Assembly (NCBI GenBank): GCA_027024155.1
Contig: JALVTE010000065.1
Location: forward strand, 1-34,107
Reading direction: 5' to 3'
Source: Campylobacteraceae bacterium
Lineage (GTDB): Bacteria; Campylobacterota; Campylobacteria; Campylobacterales; Sulfurovaceae
Length of the DNA: 34,107 nt
Shown here: positions 8,046 to 14,918 of the stretch, piece by piece
Layout: each line of letters begins with the position of its first letter
How positions within the stretch are numbered: the first letter of the stretch is position 1
Translations under genes and position numbers: made by a program
The notes under the pieces: generated by a model
The model's input: the letters and a program-made list of their open reading frames with translations, nothing else
What the model was told of the DNA's origin: nothing
Databases searched by the model: none

Positions 8046-8585
8046 TTGAAAATAGCATTAATAGGTATGGGAAATATTATGTTTTGCGACGAGGGGCTTG
8101 GTACCTATTTAGCAAAATATATAGAAGAGAATTATGAAATACCTGATAGTTTAGAAATTGTTGATGGTGGCTTACTCGGATTTGGACTAATGAGCTATTA
8201 TCAAGAGTTTGATAAACTTTTGATTGTTAGTATTACATCAAAAGACGGAAAATCTGGAGAGATTTTTAGATACAGTGCAGACGATATGCTTCGCCTTGGT
8301 AAAACACGCCAAAGTGCAAATGAAGTTGAAGTTGCAATGATGATAGAGATATGCTCTTTTAAAGAGGATATGGCAGAGATAGAATTTTTAACAATGGTAC
8401 CAGAAAATATAGAAGATGTTAAAAATGGCTTAAGCCAGAAAGTGCTTGAGAATATGCCTATATTAGCCCAAAAAACTTTAGATATTTTAAAAGAGTACGG
8501 TATTAATCTACAGCAAAAAGATAGTGTAAGTTTTAGTGATATTATTGACAGAGTTGCAAACCCAAGTAATATTAGAACTTTTTAG
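8046..8585 (+). CDS. hydD: HydD-like hydrogenase maturation protease homologue with missing metal ligands
   Basis: The 179-residue protein has the HyaD/HybD fold signature: IGMGNIMFCDEGLG at the N-terminus with the acidic ligand E16, then IVDGGLLGFGLM. These proteases sense the inserted nickel and cut the large-subunit extension. However, the two other HybD-type ligands are not found: the LLILD aspartate position reads LLIVS (S62), and the SxHxxG histidine region reads RQSANEV with no histidine. It may be a non-catalytic or altered paralogue, while the intact protease at 25316-25834 would do the cutting. The start is TTG at 8046 with AAGGA 6 nt upstream. Its place after hydABC matches hydD in Helicobacter and Wolinella. 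Confidence 0.8.
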   Translation: MKIALIGMGNIMFCDEGLGTYLAKYIEENYEIPDSLEIVDGGLLGFGLMSYYQEFDKLLIVSITSKDGKSGEIFRYSADDMLRLGKTRQSANEVEVAMMIEICSFKEDMAEIEFLTMVPENIEDVKNGLSQKVLENMPILAQKTLDILKEYGINLQQKDSVSFSDIIDRVANPSNIRTF

Positions 8586-8586
8586 C

Positions 8587-8646
8587 CTATAGCCAGATAA
8601 TTTTCTAAAAAACAGATTAGCATCTTTTCTAAGTATTTGGCTATAG
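8587..8646 (+). repeat. Inverted repeat directly after the hydD stop
   Basis: CTATAGCCA (8587-8595) is the perfect complement of TGGCTATAG (8638-8646); with one mismatch the arms extend by 3 more pairs. The loop of about 40 nt is AT-rich. It could act as a 3' stabiliser or processing structure. There is no T-run, so it is not a classical terminator. Confidence 0.5.
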
Positions 8647-8740
8647 ACTATAGAGTTTATATTGAGGTGGCCTTCAATGCCATCGTATAATAAGGATTTT
8701 ATATCGGTATAATGGTATGCTATAAAATAATGCAATCGTC

Positions 8741-8841
8741 GTCATTCTGAGCGGATGCGAAGAATCTAGTTTAAACGGCTGTAAAGCTAATAGTTTATCT
8801 CGGCTTTTTAAGTTAGATTCTTCGCATCCGCTCAGAATGAC
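8741..8841. repeat. MITE/REP-like element with perfect 27-bp inverted termini
   Basis: Arms 8741-8767 and 8815-8841 are exact reverse complements over 27 bp, beginning GTCATTCTGAGCGGATGCG, with a 47-bp centre containing no ORF. TGCAAT occurs at 8731-8736 and again at 8842-8847, possibly a target duplication, though 4 nt separate the left copy from the arm. Its G+C content is higher than its surroundings. I recall closely similar GTCATTCTGAGCG strings in other bacterial genomes, but could not check. Confidence 0.75.
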
Positions 8842-8868
8842 TGCAATGGTAAATATTTTCATCTCTTC

Positions 8869-8888
8869 TGGCTTTAAACTTAAAGCCA
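8869..8888. repeat. 20-bp palindrome
   Basis: TGGCTTTAA and TTAAAGCCA flank a 2-nt centre (AC), a near-perfect DNA palindrome. It lies between two larger inverted repeats. It could be a protein-binding site for the hydE-hypF unit; nothing else supports a function. Confidence 0.45.
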
Positions 8889-8896
8889 ATAAATGG

Positions 8897-8967
8897 ATAT
8901 AGGGAATCCTTAACTTAATGGCAATGAAGGTGCCTTTCATTGTTATTAAGTTAAGGATTCCCTATAT
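8897..8967. repeat. Long hairpin upstream of hydE (23-bp perfect arms)
   Basis: Arms 8897-8919 and 8945-8967 are exact reverse complements over 23 bp (ATATAGGGAATCCTTAACTT...). Inside them two G.U pairs and 7 more Watson-Crick pairs (8922-8928 with 8936-8942) continue the stem, leaving a 7-nt loop. The transcript would form one almost unbroken stem of 32 pairs. It ends 38 nt before the hydE start. It could be a small mobile repeat or an RNase III-type processing site. Confidence 0.7.
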
Positions 8968-9005
8968 AATTTTACAAATATTCTATCATAAAAGGAAACT
9001 TCAAA

Positions 9006-10931
9006 ATGTATTTCATCTTCGAAATAGAGTTTAAATCACAAAAAAGTTATATTAAAAATTTAATTCAAAGTTATATTGAACAAATAGGTATAGAGGCAGA
9101 GGTTATACAATCTTCTAAAAAGATATATATAACAATAGATAAAGATAATTCACAAATAGAGAGTTTTTTACTAGGTTTAGAGGCAGTTTTACCAGCTTCT
9201 ATATTTATGGGGCAGAGTAAACACTATTTTATCGATGATAAACCAAATGTTACTGATATAGAAGATTATAACTTACCATTAAATATATCTATGTGTCCTA
9301 ATTGTCAAAAAGAGATGTTTGATATTAGCTCTAATAGATACTACTACCCATTTACATCTTGTAATAGTTGTGGAGGGCAGTTGCCATTTGTGCAAAAGTA
9401 TCCATTTAATAGAAAAAATAGCTCATTTAAATTTTTAAATCCATGCCCTAGTTGTCAAGAGGAGTTAAAAAATAATCCATTTAGAAAAGATTATCAGCTA
9501 ATCTCTTGCTTAGAGTGTGGAGTAAATTTAAAAATGAACGATGGTAAGTCTGAACGCTATGCCAACGATAAAGGAAGCTACAGAAAACTTTTTGAAGTTG
9601 CTTCTAAAGCTATTAGCAAAGATAAAACTATTTTAGTAAAAACCTTAAATGGCTATAGAAAATTCTTTGCCCCTAAAGTTGGTGATAATTTAGATAAAGC
9701 TATACTACTTTTTTGTGACTCTAGCTCTTTAAATTCTAAATTAATGTTAATTCCACAAGAGTTTAATACACTACTAAGTATAGAGAGACCAATTCTTAGA
9801 ATTTCGACTAAATCAGATGACTTAAAAGAGCTCTTTGGGAGTAGTGCATATGTAAAATATCCAGATGATGGCATAACAATACTTTTAGCAAAAGAGCTTT
9901 TAACTTTAGGTATTAAATATGTTTGTTATGAAGAAGTCGAAGCAGACGAGAATGCAGATTTTTTAATAGATTTCGATTTACCAATAGAACCCCAAAAAGA
10001 TACTAAACTTTTTATTAATCAAGACAAAACTCTTTTTGTAAGTGGTGAAAGAATTGTTTATCCGGTAGTGGCAGATAATCCTAAAAAAGTTTTAACAATA
10101 GCGAATGGCTTAGTTGCCTCTATTGTTGATGATACTACTATAATAGACGCTATGGAGAGATTCGAGAGTGTAGATGTTAGAGAGGTTAGGGTACTAGAAA
10201 ATGAACCAATCGAGACAGGGCATAGAAGAGAGCGACGCTTTAAATTAAGAGAGGCTTCTATGCTCTCTGTTTTAAAAGAGCACAATTTAATCGGACAAAA
10301 AGCAGTAGGTGTGCATTTTGATAGCAATTTATATTTTTTATACTATAATGGTGCAAAAGTTGTAGATGTTATAAAACCAATAGAGTTTAATAATAGTAAT
10401 CTATGGGAAGAGATAGCAAAACTTCGTGATGGTTCAGATAGATTGGTTAAAAATTATAAAAATAAGTTTCCTAAAACTTATGATGAGTTAGAGAATTTAA
10501 ATGGTGAAATAGATATTTTTATAATCGCCTCTAAAATAATTGGTTTAAGTAGTGTTGGAATAGATGCAATCTCAAAAGAGGCACTAAACTTTTATGGTAA
10601 AGGTGGTATCGCTATCGATACAAGAATAAAAGATGAACGCTTCGATAATTATGCATTTTTGGCAAGTATTATAAGTTATAAATTAGCAGATGTAGAGCCT
10701 GCCATGTTATGCTATAGCATTTACGAATCGTTTGGTGACTATATAGGAGAGATTATCCCACAAATGAGTAAAAGCCTAGAGACTAGAAATATTATACTAA
10801 GTGGTGCAAGCTTCGCTAATCAAGCTTTATACGCAAGAGTAGAAAAGAATATAGGAATATATAAGCCACTTACCAATATAAACTTACCTATTGGTAAAGA
10901 GAATGCAGTATTTGGAGCTTTGTATCTATAG
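9006..10931 (+). CDS. hydE: HydE: HypF-related hydrogenase accessory protein
   Basis: The 641-residue protein looks like a divergent paralogue of HypF, which follows it directly (its TAG is adjacent to the hypF ATG). Residues 1-80 form a small N-terminal domain without the acylphosphatase arginine motif. Two four-cysteine zinc fingers follow: C97, C100, C119, C122 and C147, C150, C168, C171, with the HypF-like phrase RYYYPFTSCNSCGG. The C-terminal half ends in a Kae1/carbamoyltransferase-like segment (GLSSVGIDA, IILSGASFANQALYARVE). The HxxxH metal motif and the DGTGxGDDG loop of true HypF are absent. It matches the position of hydE in Wolinella and Helicobacter clusters, where it is needed for active hydrogenase as I recall. 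Its exact reaction is unknown. Confidence 0.75.
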   Translation: MYFIFEIEFKSQKSYIKNLIQSYIEQIGIEAEVIQSSKKIYITIDKDNSQIESFLLGLEAVLPASIFMGQSKHYFIDDKPNVTDIEDYNLPLNISMCPNCQKEMFDISSNRYYYPFTSCNSCGGQLPFVQKYPFNRKNSSFKFLNPCPSCQEELKNNPFRKDYQLISCLECGVNLKMNDGKSERYANDKGSYRKLFEVASKAISKDKTILVKTLNGYRKFFAPKVGDNLDKAILLFCDSSSLNSKLMLIPQEFNTLLSIERPILRISTKSDDLKELFGSSAYVKYPDDGITILLAKELLTLGIKYVCYEEVEADENADFLIDFDLPIEPQKDTKLFINQDKTLFVSGERIVYPVVADNPKKVLTIANGLVASIVDDTTIIDAMERFESVDVREVRVLENEPIETGHRRERRFKLREASMLSVLKEHNLIGQKAVGVHFDSNLYFLYYNGAKVVDVIKPIEFNNSNLWEEIAKLRDGSDRLVKNYKNKFPKTYDELENLNGEIDIFIIASKIIGLSSVGIDAISKEALNFYGKGGIAIDTRIKDERFDNYAFLASIISYKLADVEPAMLCYSIYESFGDYIGEIIPQMSKSLETRNIILSGASFANQALYARVEKNIGIYKPLTNINLPIGKENAVFGALYL

Positions 10932-13139
10932 ATGAAAACATATAAAATAGTAGTAAAAGGCATAGTTCAAGGGGTTGGGTTTCGACCTTTTGTTTACCAG
11001 TTGGCTACTAAGTATAAGCTTTTGGGAGAAGTTTTAAATGACTCTTTGGGTGTAGATATTACTATAAATGCTACTAATGAAGAGTTGAGGCAATTTATAG
11101 ATGATTTAAAAAGTAATTTGCCGGTTCTTGCTAAAATAGATACTCTTGAAATTAAAGAGATTGATTTTAGAGAGTTTAGCGATTTTAAAATAGTTCAAAC
11201 TCAAGAGAGTAGTACCAAAACGGCTCTGTTGCCTCCTGATATTTCTATCTGTAAAGAGTGTGAAAAAGAACTTTTTGATAAGATTAATCGCCGTTATCTC
11301 TACCCATTTATTACTTGTACAAATTGTGGGGTTCGTTACTCTATAATAGAGAATTTGCCATATGATAGGGTAAATACCTCTATGAGATTTTTTAAAATGT
11401 GTAAAGCTTGTGAAAAAGAGTATAGTAATCCACTTGATAGAAGGTATCATGCTCAGCCTATTGGGTGTTGGGAATGTGGACCAACTTTGGAATTAAGAAT
11501 TAAGAGTGAAGAGTTAAGAGTTAGTGGGTTGGAGGCTATTGGTGGGGCTGTTGAGCTTTTAAGGAGTGGTGGTATTTTAGCTGTTAAAGGGGTTGGTGGG
11601 TATCATTTGGTTTGTGATGCTACTAATTCTGAAGCAATAGCTAAACTTAGGGAGCGTAAAAGACGACCTACTAAGCCGTTTGCTTTAATGGTTAAAGACA
11701 TAGAGATGGCTAAAGGGGTAGCCAATATTTCTAAAAAAGAGGAGGAGCTTTTAACTTCAAAAGAGCGACCTATTGTTATTCTTAACTCGTCACTCTCAAC
11801 TCTTCATTCTTCTATTGCTCCAAATATTAGTAAGATTGGTTTGTTTTTACCTTATACGCCTTTGCATCTGCTTATTTTAAAAGAGTTAAACCGTCCAATA
11901 GTTGCTACAAGTGCTAATGTTACAGATGAGCCAATTTGTACTAATATAAAGAGTTTAGAGAAGTTACAAAATGTTTATGACGGAGTGCTCGAACACAATC
12001 GAGAGATAGTAAATGGTTGTGATGATTCAGTGCTTATGGTTGTTAAAGATAGGGTTATAACGCTAAGAAGAGCCAGAGGTTATACACCTATTAGTGTTAA
12101 ATTGCCATTTAAATTAGAGCAAAAAACTTTAGCACTTGGGGCAAACCAAAAAAGTACAGTTGCTATTGGCTTTGATAGAGAGGTTATACTATCGCCACAT
12201 ATTGGAGATTTAGACTCTATTGGTTCAGTTGAGTATTATAAAAAGAATATCGAAACACTCTTTAGGATTTATGGGTTTAAGCCAGAGGTAGTCGCCCATG
12301 ATTTGCACCCAAATTATGAAAGTACCAAGCTAGCCAAAGAGTTTGAAGGCGTAGAGTTAAGAGAGGTACAGCACCACTTTGCACACATTTTAGGGGTAAT
12401 GGTAGAGTATAAATTAAAGGGTAAAGTGTTTGGAGTTGCGTTTGATGGTACTGGACTTGGAGACGATGGCAACTTATGGGGTGGAGAGTTTTTAATATGT
12501 GACTATAAAGGTTTTGAGAGGGTTGCTCATATTGAGTATTTTAAGCTACTCGGTGGAGAAAAGGCGATAAAAGAGCCAAGGCGAGTAGCCCTGAGCCTGC
12601 TTTTTGAGTGCTTCGGTAAAAATGCAATAAATTTAAATATACCAACAATAAAAGCATTTAGCCAAACAGAGTTAAATGCACTCTATATTGCATGGCAAAA
12701 AGGACTTAATGCACCGCTAAGTTCTTCTGCTGGGCGACTATTTGATGCAATAGCTTCTCTTGTTGGGGTTAATCAAGTTGTAAGTTACGAGGGAGAGAGT
12801 GGATTAATGTTAGAAGAGTTATATAACAGAGATGAAAAATCTAGCTACCCATTTGAATATACAGATGGCAAAATAGATATACACCTACTTGTAAAAGCTA
12901 TAATAAAAGAAGATAGCAAAAGCAAAGCAGTATCGAAATTTTTTAATACTCTCATTGAAATTATCGCTACAGTTTACAAAGACTACTCTCATCTACCATT
13001 AGTAGCAAGCGGAGGAGTATTCCAAAATAGAGTTTTACTAGAACTATTACTAGAGCGTTTCCCAAATGCCTATATACCAAGCCAAATTCCACCAAACGAC
13101 GGTGGAATTGCCTTGGGGCAAACAGCGTCATTAAATTAA
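10932..13139 (+). CDS. hypF: HypF: carbamoyltransferase for cyanide ligand synthesis
   Basis: The 735-residue protein takes carbamoyl phosphate and ATP and loads a carbamoyl group onto the C-terminal cysteine of HypE. Domains in order: acylphosphatase (GIVQGVGFRPF, R18); two zinc fingers (C107, C110, C129, C132 and C157, C160, C179, C182); a YrdC-like domain (about 200-380, with KGVGGYHLVCDAT and KRRPTKPFALM); and a Kae1-like domain with HHFAHI, AFDGTGLGDDGNLWGGEF and ASGGVFQNRVLLE. All expected motifs are present. Two variable loops (residues 187-198 and 283-294) are encoded by copies of the intergenic heptad repeat, kept open by base changes. The stop codon lies at the start of another such repeat. 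Confidence 0.96.
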   Translation: MKTYKIVVKGIVQGVGFRPFVYQLATKYKLLGEVLNDSLGVDITINATNEELRQFIDDLKSNLPVLAKIDTLEIKEIDFREFSDFKIVQTQESSTKTALLPPDISICKECEKELFDKINRRYLYPFITCTNCGVRYSIIENLPYDRVNTSMRFFKMCKACEKEYSNPLDRRYHAQPIGCWECGPTLELRIKSEELRVSGLEAIGGAVELLRSGGILAVKGVGGYHLVCDATNSEAIAKLRERKRRPTKPFALMVKDIEMAKGVANISKKEEELLTSKERPIVILNSSLSTLHSSIAPNISKIGLFLPYTPLHLLILKELNRPIVATSANVTDEPICTNIKSLEKLQNVYDGVLEHNREIVNGCDDSVLMVVKDRVITLRRARGYTPISVKLPFKLEQKTLALGANQKSTVAIGFDREVILSPHIGDLDSIGSVEYYKKNIETLFRIYGFKPEVVAHDLHPNYESTKLAKEFEGVELREVQHHFAHILGVMVEYKLKGKVFGVAFDGTGLGDDGNLWGGEFLICDYKGFERVAHIEYFKLLGGEKAIKEPRRVALSLLFECFGKNAINLNIPTIKAFSQTELNALYIAWQKGLNAPLSSSAGRLFDAIASLVGVNQVVSYEGESGLMLEELYNRDEKSSYPFEYTDGKIDIHLLVKAIIKEDSKSKAVSKFFNTLIEIIATVYKDYSHLPLVASGGVFQNRVLLELLLERFPNAYIPSQIPPNDGGIALGQTASLN
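11490..11524 (+). repeat. Heptad repeat tract inside hypF (forward)
   Basis: Five TTAAGAR-type units encode E187-S198 (ELRIKSEELRVS). One unit reads GTGAAGA instead of GTTAAGA; the changed base (11508) turns what would be an in-frame TAA into GAA. The tract lies between the second zinc finger and the YrdC-like domain. Confidence 0.7.
11778..11812 (-). repeat. Heptad repeat tract inside hypF (reverse orientation)
   Basis: The plus strand reads as degenerate (AYTCTTA) heptads, the complement of the TTAAGAR family. It encodes residues 283-294 (ILNSSLSTLHSS) in a loop of the YrdC-like domain. At codon 287, where an intact unit would give TAA, the sequence is TCA. With 11490-11524 it forms an imperfect inverted pair within the gene. 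Confidence 0.55.
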
Positions 13140-13291
13140 GAATTAAGAGTTAAGAATTTTTTGGTGTGGTAAGGGTACCATACCCTTGTATAATAAAATC
13201 ATTGCGAAGCAATGTCTCCAAAACTATTCACTTATATATGCGACAAGGTCGTACCTACAATTCTTAACTCTTAATTCTTAACTCTTAATTC
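13134..13291. repeat. Composite mosaic repeat R1 (reverse orientation)
   Basis: Read on the minus strand this is heptad tract, then the B hairpin (TACGAC/GTCGCA), AAGTGAATAG, the C hairpin CATTGC-TTC-GCAATG (plus-strand 13200-13214), TTTTATTATA, then the D hairpin AAGGGTA-TGG-TACCCTT (13171-13187) and a second heptad tract. The same A-B-C-D order occurs at 17374 and 18676. The tracts supply the end of hypF on one side and the last codons and stop of the transposase-like gene on the other. Confidence 0.8.
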
Positions 13292-13879
13292 AAAATTAAA
13301 CCTCCACTCTGCCTCTTTAAGATAGTAGATAAAGTTTTCGCTATTTACTCCTTTGTATTGCAAGATAAACTCTTCGAAGTAGTCCCAAAATTTTGTTATG
13401 GTGTTTTGGGCAGTGGAGATTTTGGATACTCTGTTAAATTGCAGGTATTTAAGTAATAGCTTGTCTGGATTTGAGCCATATTTTTTGATTGAGGGCATCA
13501 TAATATTATAAACTTTATTATCATAAGAGAGTGTTAAGAAGTGTTGTAGTTTATTTATATTTGCTTCTACTTTTAAACTTTTTGGTAGATACAAATATTC
13601 GTCGTATCCTGTTACTTTATGGGCATTTTGATTGTACTCTTTATCTGCTTTTAGTGCTAACTCTATTCTAAAGTTCATAAAATATTTTAGTACTGTTGCT
13701 ATGTGCATTTTTTGGCTCTTAGCACAATTAGTAGCATTTACACCTTTTTCAAAGCATTCCCACAAAAGCTCTTTTTGTATTATCTTTTTAGCAGAGAATT
13801 TACGCCTGCATCTAGCACACTTCTTTTGATTGTTAGCAAGGTTATAAATTTTTGTGTTGTTACAATATGGGCAATTCAT
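13271..13879 (-). CDS. IS1595-like transposase homologue, probably a remnant or domesticated copy
   Basis: The 202-residue protein begins with a transposase zinc ribbon (CPYC at 3-6 and CARC at 17-20), then a helix-turn-helix-like region. It ends with a segment resembling the close of IS1595-type DDE domains (FIYYLKEAEWRFNF). A possible first acidic residue is in GYDEYLYLP; the remaining catalytic residues are unclear and the protein is short for the family. No terminal inverted repeats flank it. The final codons (ELRVKN, stop) are formed entirely by a TTAAGAR repeat, so the original C-terminus may have been replaced. It lies on the opposite strand between hypF and the nickel transporter genes. 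Confidence 0.6.
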   Translation of the reverse strand: MNCPYCNNTKIYNLANNQKKCARCRRKFSAKKIIQKELLWECFEKGVNATNCAKSQKMHIATVLKYFMNFRIELALKADKEYNQNAHKVTGYDEYLYLPKSLKVEANINKLQHFLTLSYDNKVYNIMMPSIKKYGSNPDKLLLKYLQFNRVSKISTAQNTITKFWDYFEEFILQYKGVNSENFIYYLKEAEWRFNFELRVKN

Positions 13880-13952
13880 AAAATATTATACAGTTTGGTT
13901 CCTAAATTATAGTAGAAATAGAATTTTTAACTTAAAATTAAAAGAAAAGTAA

Positions 13953-13972
13953 TACAATAATGAATATTCATT
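13953..13972 (+). promoter_or_regulatory. cbiM promoter (-10-like TACAAT) with operator O3
   Basis: TACAAT (13953-13958) is followed by the perfect 14-bp palindrome AATGAATATTCATT at 13959-13972, then the ribosome binding site AAAAAGG (13974-13980) for cbiM. The string TACAATAATGAAT is identical to that upstream of hydA at 4128-4140. This suggests that nickel uptake and hydrogenase structural genes answer to one regulator. Confidence 0.55.
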
Positions 13973-13986
13973 CAAAAAGGTATATT

Positions 13987-14628
13987 ATGCATATTCCAGA
14001 TGGTTATTTATCGCCAACAGTTGTAATTGCTACTTATGCAGTTGCTCTACCACTATGGGTATATGGATTTAAAAAATTAAAAAGCAGTTTAAATGAAGAA
14101 ACTCTACCTCTTATTGGCGTGTTGAGTGCAATGAGTTTTATTATTATGATGTTAAATATTCCAATACCTGGAGGAACAAGTGGTCACGCAGTAGGTGCTG
14201 TATTGATAGCTATACTTTTTAATCCTTGGATAGCATATATCTCTATCTCTATTGTTCTTTTAATTCAGGCAATTATTTTTGGAGATGGTGGAATTAGCAC
14301 TTTTGCAACAAATTCTCTTACTATGGGCTTTGTAGGGGCTTTTGTTGGATATTATGTTTTTGAAGCTTTAAAAAAGTATAAGTTTGCCCCATATCTTGCA
14401 GGATGGAGTGGAATAGTTGCTTCTTCTTTGTTGGTTGCAATATTATTAGGAATAGAACCCATTTTTTGGACCAAAAATGGAATGCCACTATATTTTCCTT
14501 TTGGATTAAAAACAACGATTCCTGCTTTGGTGGGGGCTCATATGCTATTTTTTGGAGTAGTTGAAGCAATTTTTACAGGATTAATTTATAATTATGTTAA
14601 AAATAAAAATTTGGAGTTTATAAAGTGA
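13987..14628 (+). CDS. cbiM: CbiM/NikM: substrate-binding membrane component of a nickel ECF-type transporter
   Basis: The 213-residue integral membrane protein begins MHIPDGYLSP, the signature N-terminus of the family in which the amino group and H2 bind Ni2+ or Co2+. I therefore place the start at 13987, preceded by AAAAAGG, and not at the ATG 27 nt upstream, which lies inside a palindrome. A second conserved site is GGTSGHAVGAVL. About six or seven hydrophobic segments are visible. It is followed by nikN, nikQ and nikO with overlapping starts, a complete importer. Nickel and not cobalt is inferred from the hydrogenase context and the absence of cobalamin genes. Confidence 0.93.
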   Translation: MHIPDGYLSPTVVIATYAVALPLWVYGFKKLKSSLNEETLPLIGVLSAMSFIIMMLNIPIPGGTSGHAVGAVLIAILFNPWIAYISISIVLLIQAIIFGDGGISTFATNSLTMGFVGAFVGYYVFEALKKYKFAPYLAGWSGIVASSLLVAILLGIEPIFWTKNGMPLYFPFGLKTTIPALVGAHMLFFGVVEAIFTGLIYNYVKNKNLEFIK

Positions 14629-14918
14629 AAAAAAGGGTTTATATAGTTCTTATAGTTTTAACTGCTCTTATTCCACTTGGTCTCTTAACCAATGCACCGG
14701 CATGGGGAGAGTGGGGTAAAGAGTATTATAAAAATAGCCTTGGTTTTATTCCGAAGGGAATTGAGAGTACAAAAGAACTTAATTCTCCCATAAAAGATTA
14801 CACTATTGCATCTTTAGGTGATATTAGTAGTTACTATTTAAGTGCAATAATTGGTATTATTATGATTTTTATAATTTTCTATATTTTAACAAAGGTTTTT
14901 AATGCTAAGAATTCATAG
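14625..14918 (+). CDS. nikN: NikN/CbiN-like small membrane component of the nickel transporter
   Basis: The 97-residue protein has a transmembrane helix at each end (about 5-22 and 70-90). Between them lies a periplasmic loop containing APAWGEWG, a variant of the PDGLEWG motif of NikN/CbiN-like accessory subunits. It starts with GTG at 14625, overlapping the TGA of cbiM by 4 nt. It probably stabilises CbiM and helps metal loading. Confidence 0.8.
   Translation: MKKRVYIVLIVLTALIPLGLLTNAPAWGEWGKEYYKNSLGFIPKGIESTKELNSPIKDYTIASLGDISSYYLSAIIGIIMIFIIFYILTKVFNAKNS

Larger units (their letters stand above)
8586..9005. other. 420-bp non-coding region packed with inverted repeats
   Basis: No credible gene is visible between hydD and hydE. 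Four separate inverted repeats lie in it (8587-8646, 8741-8841, 8869-8888, 8897-8967). Several TATAAT-like strings occur around 8685-8725, but none has a supporting -35 box. The region may terminate transcription from hydABCD and give hydE-hypF its own promoter. AAAGGAAAC at 8991-8999 is the hydE ribosome binding site. Confidence 0.6.

Noticed and set aside
8741-8841. Intrinsic terminator
   Set aside because: The arms are far apart (47-bp centre) and no T-run follows; a mobile-type repeat fits better.
13960-13986. ATG 27 nt upstream as the start of cbiM
   Set aside because: It lies in the 14-bp palindrome and would bury the essential MHIPDG N-terminus. AAAAAGG fits the ATG at 13987.
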